NCBI GenBank assembly: GCA_013397695.1
Contig: VYZI01000057.1
Location: 2,719,633 to 2,783,632 of the forward strand
Source of the DNA: Centropus unirufus
Lineage: Eukaryota; Chordata; Aves; Cuculiformes; Centropidae
Direction: 5' to 3'
DNA: 64,000 bases
Under the pieces are notes generated by a model, which saw only the letters and a program-made list of their open reading frames with translations, ran no database searches and was not told the origin of the DNA. Shown one piece after another: positions 1-13,966 of the stretch. The translations under genes and the position numbers were made by a program. Every line of letters begins with the position of its first letter. Positions within the stretch are counted from its first letter, which is position 1.

Positions 1-3000
1 TGCAGCACACGATAGTACCTCAATGACGCTACATAGACAGAAAAAGGTTTTTCGTAACCTGTTATCCATGTTTAACAGGCATAAAAATCTTGTGTGATGC
101 CACTTCAAGAGAGATATTCTTTACTGGAAATACCTACCTTCACAATCTGGGAATTTCAAACAGGAGTATGCAGATCATTTTACTGTGAGCAAGTTCACAT
201 TGCAGTAAGGCATTTAAGCATGTACTCTACTCTGCGCATGACACGTCTCAGTGAAGAGTAGAGTGTTTGCTGTAATTGAAATTATGTATTTGCTTCAATA
301 CTTTATTAAGCTCAGACAGCCTTGAAGTTAGAGGCAGAGGAATCTGTGTTTCGCTGAATCGGGGTTCCCCTGAGAGTCTTGCCTGATTTTTGAACTCTAT
401 TTCTCACCCTCCTCCTTCTTCCTTCTATTCATCAGAAGATTCCCAGAGCCTCCTAATGGGTAACTCTCTCTGGACCGTTTCTAAATGCTCTCCTGCCTGT
501 CATTGCACTGAAAGGTGAGCCCCCGTGATTAAGCAGCACTTCCAGACGTACAAGTGAAGTTTCCAGTGAAGCTGGTAAGGCTTTGATCAGCCCACTGATA
601 CAGGCAGATGAACAACAGCCAGCAGCTACAAGTTGTACAGCATAATGACAGTTTTTCCAACACTCTCTTACATTCTAGCGAATTGGGTGGAAAAAAGCCC
701 CAAACATTCTAATAAACATGAGCATCAACCGCTACCTGTTCTGAAGGAGGTTTTCTGAGACCCCATCAAATAGCTACAAGGAGGAGAGGAATATTTACAG
801 CCACCACACCCTGGACCTACCCAAGCGAATGTAACATGATTCTCTTCTCAAACCAGTTTCTTACTGGTATGGCCCCAATTATTTCATCAGAAAGCCTCTC
901 TGTATAACAGGATATTTCACTAAGACCTTCATTAAGTTTTGCTAGCACACAAAAGCCTGAAGAGAAAATTTTGGATTCTGAGTTGTGCGAATTCAGCAGG
1001 AACAAGACATTATCATTGACTGAGGAATAAAGGTACGGGAAGTGACTACAAGTGAGGTGTCTGATTCCCTTGCATCATCTGTCTGCTCTTTTCATTCCCC
1101 CTCAGTATATGCTCATTCCCTGTTGGCTGACCAATGATTTCACATGATCCCCCATGACTGATGCTGCCTCCTTCCTAACACATAAGAAGTATATCAGTTT
1201 TTTCACATTTTTATCACTTTCTCCCCCACACATATCAGTGTGGATACTTCCTACAGTAGGCACAGAGTGCAAAATTGGTTTCAACAGCCATGGCCACCAG
1301 GGTTAAGCACACATCTCTGTAGAACCTTCTTCAAGGCCTCAGCTCTTCGCCAAACAGGCATCCCTCTATTCCTGAGACAAGTTTTTGCCAGAAGAAAGTA
1401 CTGGTCTTCTTTATTCAACAGACTAGACGCTCAGAGGTTGTCTGCATGAGTGACCATGGGACTGGGGGCTGGTCACAGCTGTAAACAGTCCTCTTGGGGT
1501 AAAACAGGTTCATCTCTGTTTTGCAGGAGCATTTTGTGAGCCTCAAAGGAACTGGTTGTGGGAGGACAGCTAAGTATGCCAAGAAGTGACTCATGACCAC
1601 AGGCTGGGAGAGTAACCTAACCTTGGCACTGAGATACTCTGGAGCATCTTGGGAGGTCCAGGGATGCCTGGGTGTATGGACTGCGCTGAAGAATTTTCTC
1701 TAACAATACTACTTGAACCAGGTTGGTACTGGGGGTATTGCTACTCCAAAGCCATGATGAAGCACTCTGGCTAGGTCCTGTTTTACCACCGCAGGAGAGG
1801 GCAAAGAAAGCCTGTACCAAATTGCTTCCACTTTCCTTTCAATACCTGTTAAGTGGAACATTGTCATGCTAATCAATATGTATTGGTTTTGTATTACATA
1901 CGATCATATCCACTTACACCTTCGGAGCAAAGATTAATCAAGTGACCTTCCACTCACTGTGCAGTGCCATGTGTAGGCAATGAATGTACTGGATAAAGAC
2001 TTTCGCTGAAAATGGGTCAGTTTGTTAGGAGTAATAAATTTTATCATGCTAATACTCAAACTGAAAGGAGGTTGAAGTCCACTTTAGTTCATCATAAAAG
2101 AACAGTGATCTGAAGCAGTTTTTTAATTAATATTCCTGGTTTTTGTCGCCCACCTGCTTTTGCACAGGCTGTGAACTGATTTACAGTCTCTGTCACTGGG
2201 CTCCCTCAGTGCCAATGGTGCAAATGACACCACTTTTTAGGAATATAACCATCTTCACTACTGAGGCCAGAAAGAACAATTACGATTAGAAATGGTGAAA
2301 TTCTACAAATTAAAAGAGAGAAATAATACACTCTCAAAATTTAGTTTCTTCAATTGAACAAAGAAAGGCTGCGTGACAGTCTATGTGGTGAGGTAACTGA
2401 CATGAATCTACCTTTGTCAAAAAATCTCCATGTTAGCATTAAAAAAAAGGTCATTCTCCATCCTCTTGCTTTACTCCTTGTTTAGTCTGTTAAAACAGCT
2501 CAGTTTGGGCTTTGCTATTTTTTTTCAAACAGTTAATGCAGATATTGTCTTCATCCATTGCAGGAAACTGTGATGCCAGTGAATTTACAACTGTACCGCA
2601 GAAGGGTAGAAAACATATTTCTCTAATGAAACAGCTTTGAGAATAGAATTTTTTAGCTAGTCTGATTTTAAGCACTGTTGACATGCAAGCTTTGTGCTTT
2701 ACTGTTATCAGTATGATCAAAACAGTTAAAATCTTATTAGCTCTTAATGTCCATATACATTTCCTTAGTGGTGCAGTTTGTTTACATTTCCATTTAGAAA
2801 TGGGCTATAATTGTAGAATATAGTTTCAGATAACTGTAAATCTATTTATTCCCATATTTTACTGGCAAAACTTTCATGGTGAAAATATTAGGAGTCCTGA
2901 CTCTGGGGGATAATTTCCCAATAAAATGTGTGCACCCTGGCTGATGGTCTAATCTCTCAGAATGGGAGCAAACTCCTGGTTCGCCATTGTAATCCGTGCA

Positions 3001-6000
3001 GGTCCTCATGAGCATGGAAATCTGAAAGTCTCCAAGAGACTGGACCATTATACTTTCTACAAAAAGCAGCTAATAAAAACATTCAGTGGCTGCCTTGTTT
3101 GCTTGCATGCCTTTTTATTTGGTAAACCACTCTTCGTATAAAGTCAGTTTTACTTTTCATTCTGAGCTCTTTCACTTAAAATATCCTCATGGCAAAATAT
3201 TTTGGTTCTCCAGGCTACCAGGGTTTTTTGTTTGTGATTTGTCTGTTTAGCTTTGTAATCTTTATACTTAAATTGTGGAACTATTTTGGTTTCTCTAGGG
3301 ACTTTTTTTTAAAGTTTATTTTTATAACATTTAGGTGTTTAGCAAAATTGAAGTTGACAGGCATTCTTTTCAGCCTTGTTATTTACCCATTGTACAAAAT
3401 AGGAATAGGAAGGAAACCTGCTGAAAGGGAAAACTGTCTTTCTATTTGAAACAGATTGATTGTTAGCATAAAAAAGCCTAGTCTGAGGGTGGTATTCAGT
3501 ACTATAAAATAGAGGACTAAAAAAGATTAATGCATGCCTCATTTTATCGTATCTGTGACTCTAATGCCTAATCACAGCAGGAGCTTTCCATAGTATCGCC
3601 GAACCTGGGAGGGATGAGAAAATTCTGCATTGAAGCCTTATTAATTAGGTTTGCCTGAGGCCTAAATAGCACCTAAAGTTTTTCAGTTAGCATGGAATTA
3701 TGAAAGTTTTCCTCATGTGTTTAGTGAGCAGGAACTTCTCTGTTTCACAGACAAAAGACCAGACACCAGATGATAAGAGACAGGCATTACCTGAGATGAT
3801 GCAGAGGAAGGTAGGATGGCTTGAGGTAGGTATTAATACGTGGAATCACATGAGGTACATATATTATGCAGCGTAACACCTAGAAGAGCGGTTAATGAAA
3901 AGGCTTCTGGCACAGATAGATGAAGAACCCTTAAGTCTGTCATTGCAACAGCCACCGGCACTCTGTATCACAAAGTTCCCCTCAGTACTGTTCACTCAGG
4001 TTAGGCAATGCCAGCTTTCCAGCACTCCCTTCCCAAATTCTCCCTTTCACTTTTGCTACCGTGGGTCTAACGGCTCTCCTGAAGTGCCCATTCTTCATGC
4101 ATGCATCCATCGATACTGACTTTACAGAGGAGAAAACATTTGTTTCTCTACTTTTTTAGCATGGTGAATTAAAAAAAGAAATCTGCTAGTAAGAACATCT
4201 AGTTGAACTTTAAATATTAGCCAAAGAGTAAGAAATCTTATCAAAACCAGAAGAATACATCATGTATTTTATATTATTCTACTGTCTTGTATGTAGTCAG
4301 CATCGGGGCAACACCCAGAAAAATGTATGAACTCACGCAGCTATTCATGTTATTCCACACAACCTTTCAGTTTAATGTTCAGTAGGACGAATCTACCTGG
4401 AAAAACATCCTGGGAAAAAAAATAAGTGATACCTTTAGAATCCCCACAATGCAATACCTGTGTATCTCCACGCTGTAGTGAATTTGGAAAGCTGTACATG
4501 GATGATCACCAGTGCTTTTTCAGGAAGGTAAAGTCATATAAAACAAACTCTTGTGTTTCCTCAAGCACAGGCAAATGCACATTAGTTTTTAGATCTTCAT
4601 CAGTCACAGAGAAAAACTGTGGCTGACCTTGAATGCCTATACAACAGTAAAGATGTACCCAAGTAAAAACTAGAGCATTTATACTTAACTACCAATTTGA
4701 ATTTTTTACTCCTGGAGATAGATTGTTAATGGGCTACTGTACTATGGTGTGAACATCCAGCAGACACATTCCTGTGCCCTACCTGAGGCTGCAGCCAGGG
4801 GCTGGACGTATGAGACTAAATGAGCTGACAAATGGAAGCCCCTTGCTGATTTGGAGTTTGAAGAAAACTTTCTTGGTCTCATCCTGTTGACTTATCCACA
4901 GCACCACTCCTATTTCGCGTTTCCTACCACACACAGCACAGTCTCAGGCAGGTGTGTGTAAATGTGAGATAGCAGTTTTATAAAGCAGTATTTGCATGGC
5001 AATTTGCAAATTTCATACCAAAGTCTGCCTTGCATTTCACCTTAGATTGAGATTGTAGCAGGGGCAGCTTTGCTTCATCAGCCATTGCCTTGGCTTGTGA
5101 TCCTCAGACTCCAAGAGAGAATGCATCAAGCCACAAGTTCTAACAATGTGCAGTCAAACGGAGACACAATGACGTGGTAAGACACATCCATTTTCACACT
5201 CATGTCTATTGTGCCTAGGTTAATATTTAGTATTTATAGAAGAGAGAGTATTTTCTTTATTAAAAAAGCTCATTTTAAAGTCAGTTTCCAAAAATAGTCT
5301 CCATTAGAGATGGGCTGTCACTGAAACCCACGTTGTGATTCTGATTTAAGTACAAGATCTGTTGCTAGTGGCTGGAAATAGAGTCTGCTTAATGAATTTA
5401 TTGCACTTTGGCTCACATCCTAAAGGATATTTATTACTCCATTACAGACTCTATTATTACACAGTATTATTGTTAGGGACATCACAAACACCCATAATGT
5501 ATAGCTCTATCACAATCAGCATGAGAAAAAAATCAGCACACTTCCCCAAATATAGAAATGTTCAGTGTTGCCTCACGCACTGAATATTTGAACAGGCTCA
5601 TAATTTGGCTCATGTTCCTGAAGCACATACCCCTTTCCAGGGAACATGCATCTGGAAAAGCGGATCTATGGCAGTGGAACAAGTCTGGTGTTAGCAAAAG
5701 GCACCGGCTCCCTACTGCTCTTCCCGTATTTAAGTATCTTTCCCAGTTAATTATGGGCTTAAATGACCGCAGGATGACACCAGAAAGGCCTATTACCTCC
5801 ATCCTGGGTAATTTAATTATTTATACTATTTATAGTCACATAAATTTGTTAACTGTCTCAAACAGCCACATTTTCAGCAGTGTGGATTTCAAAAGCAAAC
5901 GCAGCAGCACAGAGGATGTGTGTAGAAATTTGTGGAGTTCAGTAGTGCCCAAACACTGCCAAATACATACACTTCACAGCTAAATGAATAGAAGAAAACT

Positions 6001-9000
6001 GTTCAAAACATAGAACTTCTTTCACAATTATATAATAACAATAATTCACGTCACAACATTTCCTGACTTTTACATCCCTATTTATTCTTCCCCTAAGTAT
6101 AATTCTGTTTATCATGATGATCTTTGGATCATATATAGATAATCAATAGGCTTCTTCTGAATATATGTATAGTGTAGTCATGAAATAAAAACAAATACTT
6201 GTTAAAAGCTCTAGTTATTGTTCAGAGTTTTTCAGATAACTTTAACTCATCTCTGCCTAGATTGTGGACAACTAAGAGGCATTGGAATGAATATTAAATA
6301 AAAACAGAAAATGAAAACCTGAGTGTTGTAGCCAGTAAAATGTGCCAGTACATTAAATATGTGTTCATTAACACATGCACAGAAATGCAGTGAGTCTTTG
6401 CCTCCCAAGGGCAACAGTAAGTTATGCCTCAACAAGCAGCATGGATTTATGGACTTAAATGCTTCTTCCTTCAATAAACATTTGTATACCTCCCATGAAG
6501 CCTGAGAAATTATACGTTCTTTAGTTAATTCAAGGTACTGGATTAGTCTTTGAGGAAAAAAAAAAGGTATTAGATAACCCTATTCATTAAAAGATTTTTT
6601 TTAAAAAAACACTAGAGTAAGACAAAGTATTTTTTTCTATATTGTAGGTATAGAGCATTTTTACACAGACCTGTGGTTTCTTTTCTTTGGCTCGATCCTA
6701 TCTTTGAAGTGATAATATACACAATTCTTTCAGGCAGAAATTGTCATTTAGTCTGTGTTTTAGTACAGCGGGATTCTGGTCTTCACTGAAAATTCTGGGG
6801 ACTATATCTAAATAGGTAGAGTATGGGAGCTAAGGACCTAAATCCTATTAACATACTGCCCATTTGCTACTAACTCCCATAAAAGTCCTTAAATATTCTG
6901 TCCTAAATGGATGTGGTCTTTAAGAATACACTTGCTTTTGAGTCAAATGAAAGATATTTTTTTAAAAAAGTAGGACCTCTGAAAATACCTACTGATGCCC
7001 ACAGATATCATTTAGAAATTGTAACTCTCATTATCTGAAAAATTTAGCACTTATAGAGGACATATTGACTCCGTGAAAGAGAACGGTTGCTGTGGAAGCT
7101 CATACGCAAAAATGCATATATTTTGCCAATACTTAAGTGAAGAACACAAACTCGTATCTGCTGAACTCAATGGCAAAGGTCCCAGTAATTTTAATGGGAG
7201 CAGCACTGGAGTCATGTCAGTGGGTGAATTATCTATAATCACAGTACTAAACACACCCTCTGTGTTAGAGTCCCACGAGTTTCTTCCTGCCTCTTTGCCA
7301 AAAAAAGGAATTTAGCTATTAGGAACAGAGTAGGTCTTGGAGCTATATATTTTAAAGCACCTATAGCATTAATAGCCAGAACATAAGATCCAGGTGGGAG
7401 GATGATTATACACTAATAGAGAAAGGTAAAGAGAAAGGTAATTAAACATATTGGGGGCCTGATCTAAAAACTGTTGAAAAATATCAAGAGAAAAAGCAGT
7501 TTTCTGCAGAAAGCACCTAGAGTTACTGAACTACCTCTTATTAGATGTGGCCATAAAAACAAAATAACAAAATCTGTTCTTCTATTAAAATATATTTTAA
7601 TTTAAAAAGATGGTGAGTTATAAAAACATTTTAAAAAAATGTATGTATTCTAAATATACAAATGCTTAAAGCCTAGAAGAGTCAGAATTTTATCCTTTTC
7701 CAAGTTTCGTCACCAAGCTTTTCCAAAGACATGCTTTCAGAAGCACTAAGCTGAGCAAATGAGTTACTATTCGTAAATGGAAAAATACATCTTTAAAAAT
7801 TACTTAAACTTGCTTTCAAAATGCACACAGAAATTTCTGAATTATCTTTTATAGTATGGGCTGTGTTCAAACAAAATTTGCTGTTAGTCTCAACTATCAA
7901 CACCACTCTACTATAGCTTTTAAATAGTGTGAAAAAAGAGGGTGGGAGAAGAAAGGCAGCAGAAGTGCTAATGCAATTGTTTGATGCATGTGAGAGGCAG
8001 AGAAGAGGAGGCTGCCATCCTGCTACACAGGCTGTTGGCAATAAGAACTATCTCTCTCTCCCCCACCCCTTTTAGCATAAAATAATTACAGCTGTACATA
8101 AAAATCATACTAATATTGCTGTTATTTAGATCTCCACGGAACAGCTCGTTTTTCCCTGGTCTTTTTTCTGTCCCCTGCTGTATGCTTGAGCCGGTGAAGA
8201 GAGCTGCGAATGCCTCTGCCCCTGCACCATTCACCGTGGCAGTTTGCCAACGCAGAGTGACTGACTTCACTTCAAAATGTTTTCTGTTTAATTAGTGTGA
8301 AAAAAAAAAAAAAAACAGCAACCCAATTATCTGAAAAGACCATGTGGGTTCTTTTCACAGTGAGGAAAATGACTCCAGCAGTATCCCCTGCTGCAGGAAT
8401 ATGGAGGTTACTTTATCAAAAGACTGATCAGGTATTTGACAGTGTATTCTTAGAATAACAGCTTTAGCCATAAAGCCTTGAGCGTCACTGCCAGCCTACA
8501 AAAAAAAGATGCTGTATTAGAGTTTGAACCCTTAAAGCCTGGGTTCAATCACTTCCCCTGCAAGAAATCTTCCTTCCTGCACCTTTCTCATGCCCCTGCA
8601 CAGCTTCAGAAACCCTCAATGAGACACAGAACAGGTAAAACCCTTTAAAAGAAGCAGAACTTGAGGGCAAGCATAAAGGTGGGGAAATCTGAAGCAGGTA
8701 TATTATCAACACAGAAGTAATAATAGAAATAATGTCAAGTTTTGCAGTATCCTTCTTGCATCCAACATCTATCTCCCAAAATTGATTGCAAAATTACCTT
8801 TAACTTCAATGTTGGGTCCACTGCAATCTAATTGTTCGTTGGATTTGATCCAGACTCACTTATTTCAATTCCTCTTCTATTAATCTAACTACACACAGGA
8901 ATTGGCCGAAATCTGAAGCAGCTCATGCAGAACAGTTCCTTTGATAGAATTCCTAAAAATGCTATTTCTGTGTGTTGCATATAAAATAATTCATTGATTT

Positions 9001-10076
9001 ATGACTAAAGTGCATGATTTGAAATTCACAGCAAAATGTGTTACTTCTACTAGCTGGAGGCGAAAAAAACCAACAAATTTTCTTTTACAACAGAATCCCC
9101 ATTGCAAAAATAGAATTTTATGTGTGCATGTGTAGAAGCTCAGAGCTTTACACAGAATTGTCTGGATCTTATTAATCATATTTTGGGACTATGCTTTAAC
9201 CTACCATGGGATAAATTCCTGACACTCAGATTCTAGTATTTGTTCAGCACTTAAAGGAGAGATGAGGTTCAGCACTGGTTGGAAACTCATTTGTGCCCAA
9301 TACTGCAGCATTTATAGAAGAAAACCTGTTGACACTGATTACAGAGTAAGATATTCTTTAGGAAAAAAAAAAGCAACAAAAAAAAAAGGCAGAAAGCCTC
9401 CAGGACCTTACTGTGGTTGTGCCAAGGGTCAGATTCGGAGTTAAAAACAAGGACATCTATCACCTTCATTCAAGGACTGCTACTGTCCCTCAGAACTGGG
9501 CTGTCTGCTACTGTGCCCTGTTTTTCACGCTGGTATGCAGCTAACTGCATATAGAGGGATGCTGCCCTAAGAGCCAGAAAGCTGTCTGAAGGCAAGTGCT
9601 GAAACATTAACCAGTGCAGTGAGAGGGCTGAGCCAGGAGGTCAGAGAGTCCTGTTCAGACCCCTGCTCAACCCGGCCACCTGATGTTCAGGTAAGTGCAG
9701 CAACCTGGAAGCTACTTTCTGTTCTTTCCAGTCTGTACCGCGTAAATGACTTCACATTGATTAGCCTCATCTTTTACATCTGCTGACAAGTGCAGTTAAC
9801 CCAGGGACACAGCATATATTGTCTCTTTCTCAAGGTATGTTCAGGTAAACGCCTACAGAAGAAGAATCTGAGGGATACCTCAGCCCTCCAGAGTATTTAC
9901 TAGCCCGTTCATCAGGACTGTCCCGCTGAGAAACAGAACATAGGCATTCATGGTTTTGTGAAATAGGCAGGACAGGAACATGAGCTTGGGCTTCTCGTAT
10001 GCGGCTACTTTAATTACAAGCCATTGGAAACTATGCAATGTTGTGCTATGTCCCTCCACCCAGTGGGCAGGAGAAT
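1..10076. other. Intergenic tract, left part
   Basis: AT-rich DNA with no recognised gene, RNA gene or repeat family other than short A or T runs. The longest open frame is 141 codons (5558-5983, plus). It has no recognisable domain, overlaps an 89-codon frame on the other strand, and lacks convincing splice context, so it is regarded as chance. Confidence 0.7.
8300..8315. repeat. Poly(A) run of 16
   Basis: An uninterrupted A16. No retrocopy body is recognised to its left on the plus strand, so it is treated as simple sequence. Confidence 0.9.
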
Positions 10077-10137
10077 TTAGAAGGCATCTCAAGAGGTCAT
10101 CTAGTCGAAGCACTGCCCAAAGCAGGGCCAACGTCAA
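10077..10137 (-). mobile_element. Short CR1 LINE tip
   Basis: The segment 'ggcatctcaagaggtcatct' followed by 'agtcgaagcactgcccaaag' and 'cagggccaac' resembles the reverse complement of a CR1 3' end ('aggtcatctagtccaacc', 'gctcaaagcagggccaac'). About 60 bases remain and the left boundary is unclear. Confidence 0.55.
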
Positions 10138-10370
10138 AAACTTATGAGACTAATGTCACATTTTGGAATGACCTCCCAGGAAAAGGTCATGCTTTGGTTC
10201 TCAAATGAAAGGGTGGATGGCATGTACGTAAAGTCCAGTTCTTTCTTCTATTGTTCACTTCCTACCTGTTCCAAGCAATATGGACTTTTCTGATATCAGA
10301 GGATCCCTTCCTCAAGCTTCTTTTTTCACTTTTTTTCCAAAGAAGCCTGGATGCCCAATTTAGGCCTGAA

Positions 10371-10420
10371 TGCTAAATACATACTGTATTTTATTTGCTA
10401 AATACATACTGTATTTATTT
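10371..10420. repeat. 25-bp tandem duplication
   Basis: Two 25-base copies beginning 'tgctaaatacatactgtatt' lie end to end at 10371-10395 and 10396-10420, differing only near the 3' end. Confidence 0.93.
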
Positions 10421-10776
10421 GTATGAGTGTTGAGACACAAGCAGAAATCCCAACAAGGTGGCTCTGCCCTTCTGACTGCTCTCCAAGGGCTGCAGCACTC
10501 TGGAACACTCTTACCACGATGGGCATTTTTCTGCAGACCCTCCAAGATGTCAGAGCAGCCCCTGTAAAAGGGGAAGGGCCAGATAAAGTCATCAGGCAAA
10601 GGAGAGCCAGAATCTTGCATTCTAAAGTTACCTTTATCTCTATTATAAATATTTTACCTCTAGTATATATATTTTACTACTCTGCACTAGTACTGCAGAT
10701 AGTGGATTCACTCTACTTACAGTTTGTCATGAGGGATTTTATGAAGCACTCTACTTGCTGATTACCAATGTCAGCT

Positions 10777-10842
10777 ATTAAAATAAATAATAATATATTA
10801 TATTATTATATATTATTATACATTATTAAAAATAATAATATG
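10777..10842. repeat. AT-rich (TAA/ATT)n low-complexity tract
   Basis: About 65 bases of alternating TAA, ATA and TTA units ('aaataaataataatatatta' onward), almost free of G and C. It is a decayed trinucleotide microsatellite, probably length-variable. Confidence 0.9.
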
Positions 10843-11529
10843 TTACAAATCTAAACAGATCTTTGCTTCCCTTTTGGTAACAGTCAAGTGAAATTCCATT
10901 AGTATATGAACTATTATTTGAATAAACAAACTGGAGGGCAGAATTTCTACTATTGTAGAAAATCTATAGGTGCAGTAGAAGTAACTATGACTCAATACCA
11001 GTCACCATAACATATTACAGAGCTTGTGATATGGTAGAAAGCTGTAGGGGAAAGGCTGTGGACTAACCAGCCTCTTTACAAGATGACAAAAAAAACTGAG
11101 GACAGTAAGAAAAAATGATTGAAATTGTTTGAACATTAGAACGGTGGCTGTGCTGTTAATTACAACGGGTTAGGACCAAGGGATAGGAAGTTTCTAAATT
11201 TCACATGACCTTCCGCGTACTCACCCAGCTGCAGAGCCCAAGCAACACCCAAATGGTCAGTGACCAAGGGGCAGCGATTCAATGGTTGGCTACAGTTAGA
11301 CATAGCTTAAACTCTAATCTGATTGAAATCGTGCTTCGTAGCATAAAATTAGTTGAGTCAGTTGATCATCTTGTTTCACAGCTATGCCACCTAGACGCCT
11401 GAAAATCTGAGGTGATTTAATCCGTAACACAACTATCAAAATTAGCAGGTATTCAAGAGAATTTCATGTGTCTGCTCATTACAAACTAATTCATAGGAAA
11501 ATTTGACCTGGTAACTAAAAGGCTCTTTT

Positions 11530-11557
11530 CCTTATCATCCCAAAAAGGATGATAAGG
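11530..11557. other. Perfect inverted repeat, 11-bp stem and 6-base loop
   Basis: ccttatcatcc (11530-11540), loop caaaaa, ggatgataagg (11547-11557). All 11 pairs match. The stem is too short for a microRNA precursor, and no element ends are recognised around it. Confidence 0.9.
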
Positions 11558-13281
11558 GGTGTTGAAGTCTTGGTGTGCCTAGGGTGAACACAATGGTCAG
11601 TGAGCTCAGCCATGGTCTGCTGACATACAGCCGCAGGAATCTGTATCAGCCTTCTGCCAGAAATAAATATTCTTTGATCTCTTTAGTGAACTGCGTGAAC
11701 CATGGCAGAACCAGATATTCAAGTTCGTCCACCTTCTGGGAAACCCAACACCATCTCATTGACCTGAGTACCTCCTCACCCTGTGGGAGAGGCCAGGCTA
11801 GATGCACCAACATGGGCTTAGGTGGAGAATAGAGTCCCAGTAAGCCTAAGAAGAGCTGCTTTGCCCTGGCTGTGCTCTCAGTGCTTGCCACCTTCTCCAA
11901 GCACCCCCCTTATGTAAGAGTGTTTGAGCAGAGTTTCTGGCTGTCCTGCTTCTTTCACCCTACAGTTCAAATGGAAGCTAGAACCTGGGGAAAACCTCAC
12001 AACAGAGATCCTCAAAATTCCATGTTGGCCCTCTGAAGAGAGTTTAGTGTATTCATGTCAAAAGAACTGGCAAAATCTTACATCTGCGGGTAACAGCTGT
12101 AAAGAAATGCTCTCAAATTAATCAACTAGCAAGTTACAAGCACCCAAATGATTTTATATCAGAGGGGAGAAGTCCACATGCAACACAGAGCTCAGCAAGC
12201 CTATACATACAATGACAGTGTTTTGGCAAGCATTTTCTAGCATTTTTCAGTTGTTCCCTAGGCCCTGTGCAGCAGAGGAATAAAGACAGCAAGGCCCTTT
12301 GGGTACCAGAGCCAGACACCTGAGAAATAGCCCTGTCCCTTGCGACGGGCTCTCCTGTGAGCCCTCCAGCCCCAGAACAATGAGGAAATGACCCCACGAT
12401 CAGAGAAGAAAGGAGCAAACACAAGGAGGACCTTGGGAAAATCTTGGGAACAACTCAGAGGAAAAGTTGTTACTCTGTTATTTTTTTTGTTACCAAACCC
12501 TAAGGAGGGAGCTACAAGAAACAGTTCAAGCTTATGTTTTCAGTGAGGTAAAACTTGCACGTGACTTTTCCATAGCGTCTCCTCACTTCTCCCTAAATGA
12601 AGCATGACACCTACACTTGAATCTCATTTAGGATAAAAAAAATATTCTTTCTGAATAACATGTCTTTTTTAGGAGAAAGAAAACATTTCTAACAAGCATC
12701 CCATCAAACTAATGCAAATCCATGTTTATGAGTAACAGCTAGTAATGGCACTGCATATCTGAGACATTTCATTCTGTCTGCTAACCATAATATACACAAA
12801 AGTGAAATTATGTTCTATGACAAAACCCAAAAATACCCTAAGAAAACAATGCCTGTGTGTTTAATTACTTTTTGCCACTGTGCATTCATTTAAACCTTCT
12901 ATCAGAGCTGACAAGGCCAACTTTGTACCTTCCTGTTGTTTTGTCATATAAAAACAGGATGTCATTCCACTGGAGAAAATAATTGTCAGCAATAAAGAAG
13001 TAGTTTCTTCGACACTTGCTAAGATATTGCTGAAACGTGTCTTTAGTAAGAAGCACTTCACCTCACTGAGTAGAACTGGCTGGAAACTAAGCTGTAAAGC
13101 CTGATGCCCACCGTTGTGCCTTGTATGAAAATTCAACATCTACCTTCCCCATAGCTTAGGAAAAAACGTACCCCCTGCTAGGGAAAATACCCACGCACGT
13201 ACTCCACTCTCTCTGCCTTAAGTTCATGCTGCAAAATAACGAATGGCTGTTCACAGGTGCTTAAGTTCTATTCATGGGGTG

Positions 13282-13327
13282 NNNNNNNNNNNNNNNNNNN
13301 NNNNNNNNNNNNNNNNNNNNNNNNNNN
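13282..13327. other. Assembly gap (46 N)
   Basis: Bases 13282-13327 are all N, and the right flank opens with a T run ('ttttttgactgg'). The gap interrupts an open frame of no apparent meaning on the minus strand. The true length is unknown. Confidence 0.99.
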
Positions 13328-13955
13328 TTTTTTGACTGGTTCAGAAAGATAATACTGCAAGTCCAGTAATAGTGGAAACCCAGTGGTACAGTGGTAGCTC
13401 CATATCCGTAAATATATGGAACACTTTTGGTTAAAGTAGTCTGTGGTGTATAGCTGATTTCTCAAGGTTAAATAAACCCCAGAGGCAGAAGGAAAAGGAA
13501 TCTCACTCAGATTCCCTGACCTGACTCTCATTTTCCAGCATGCAACATGTTTCCAAACAAAAGACACAGTTTTCCTAGGGATCTTGAATTTTCTTAATTT
13601 TCTGAGAAAATTGTTACGTATTAGACTTAGAAGCACACGGTTAGGCGGTTTGTCAATAGTTATCAGATAATGTATGGCAATTTTCAGTGATTGACTACAG
13701 AACTAAACACTTGCAGTATCATCAAAATTAGTCACTGAGGTTTTCTTTGACATGCAAATTAAGAAGCATGAAGAAATTAAGAAGAAAGATACTGCTTTTT
13801 TCTTTTTTTTTAAGACTACCCAGGCAGATGCAAGAAGAATTTCAAAACTGTGTTTCATCTTTTCCTTTTTTAAAGCAGGCTTTCTCACTCTAATCAAGAA
13901 TAACTTAAATAACTGAGACATTGTATTTTAGTACCTCCAATACAATGCCAGCTGG

Positions 13956-13966
13956 GCTGAGTCAGC
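13956..13966. promoter_or_regulatory. Candidate MAF/NF-E2 (MARE-like) palindrome
   Basis: GCTGAGTCAGC is an 11-base palindromic core (odd-centred) that contains the AP-1 TGAGTCA site with the GC flanks preferred by small MAF heterodimers. It lies about 44.5 kb downstream of the MMRN1 stop. Function is an inference from motif quality only. Confidence 0.3.

Noticed and set aside
5558..5983. A 141-codon open frame on the plus strand, the longest in the window
   Set aside because: No recognisable domain, no splice or promoter context, mixed composition and an overlapping frame on the other strand. One frame of this length is expected by chance in 64 kb.
8521..8560. A 'gggttcaatc' segment reminiscent of a tRNA T-loop
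   Set aside because: No matching acceptor stem, D-arm or anticodon arm could be formed around it.
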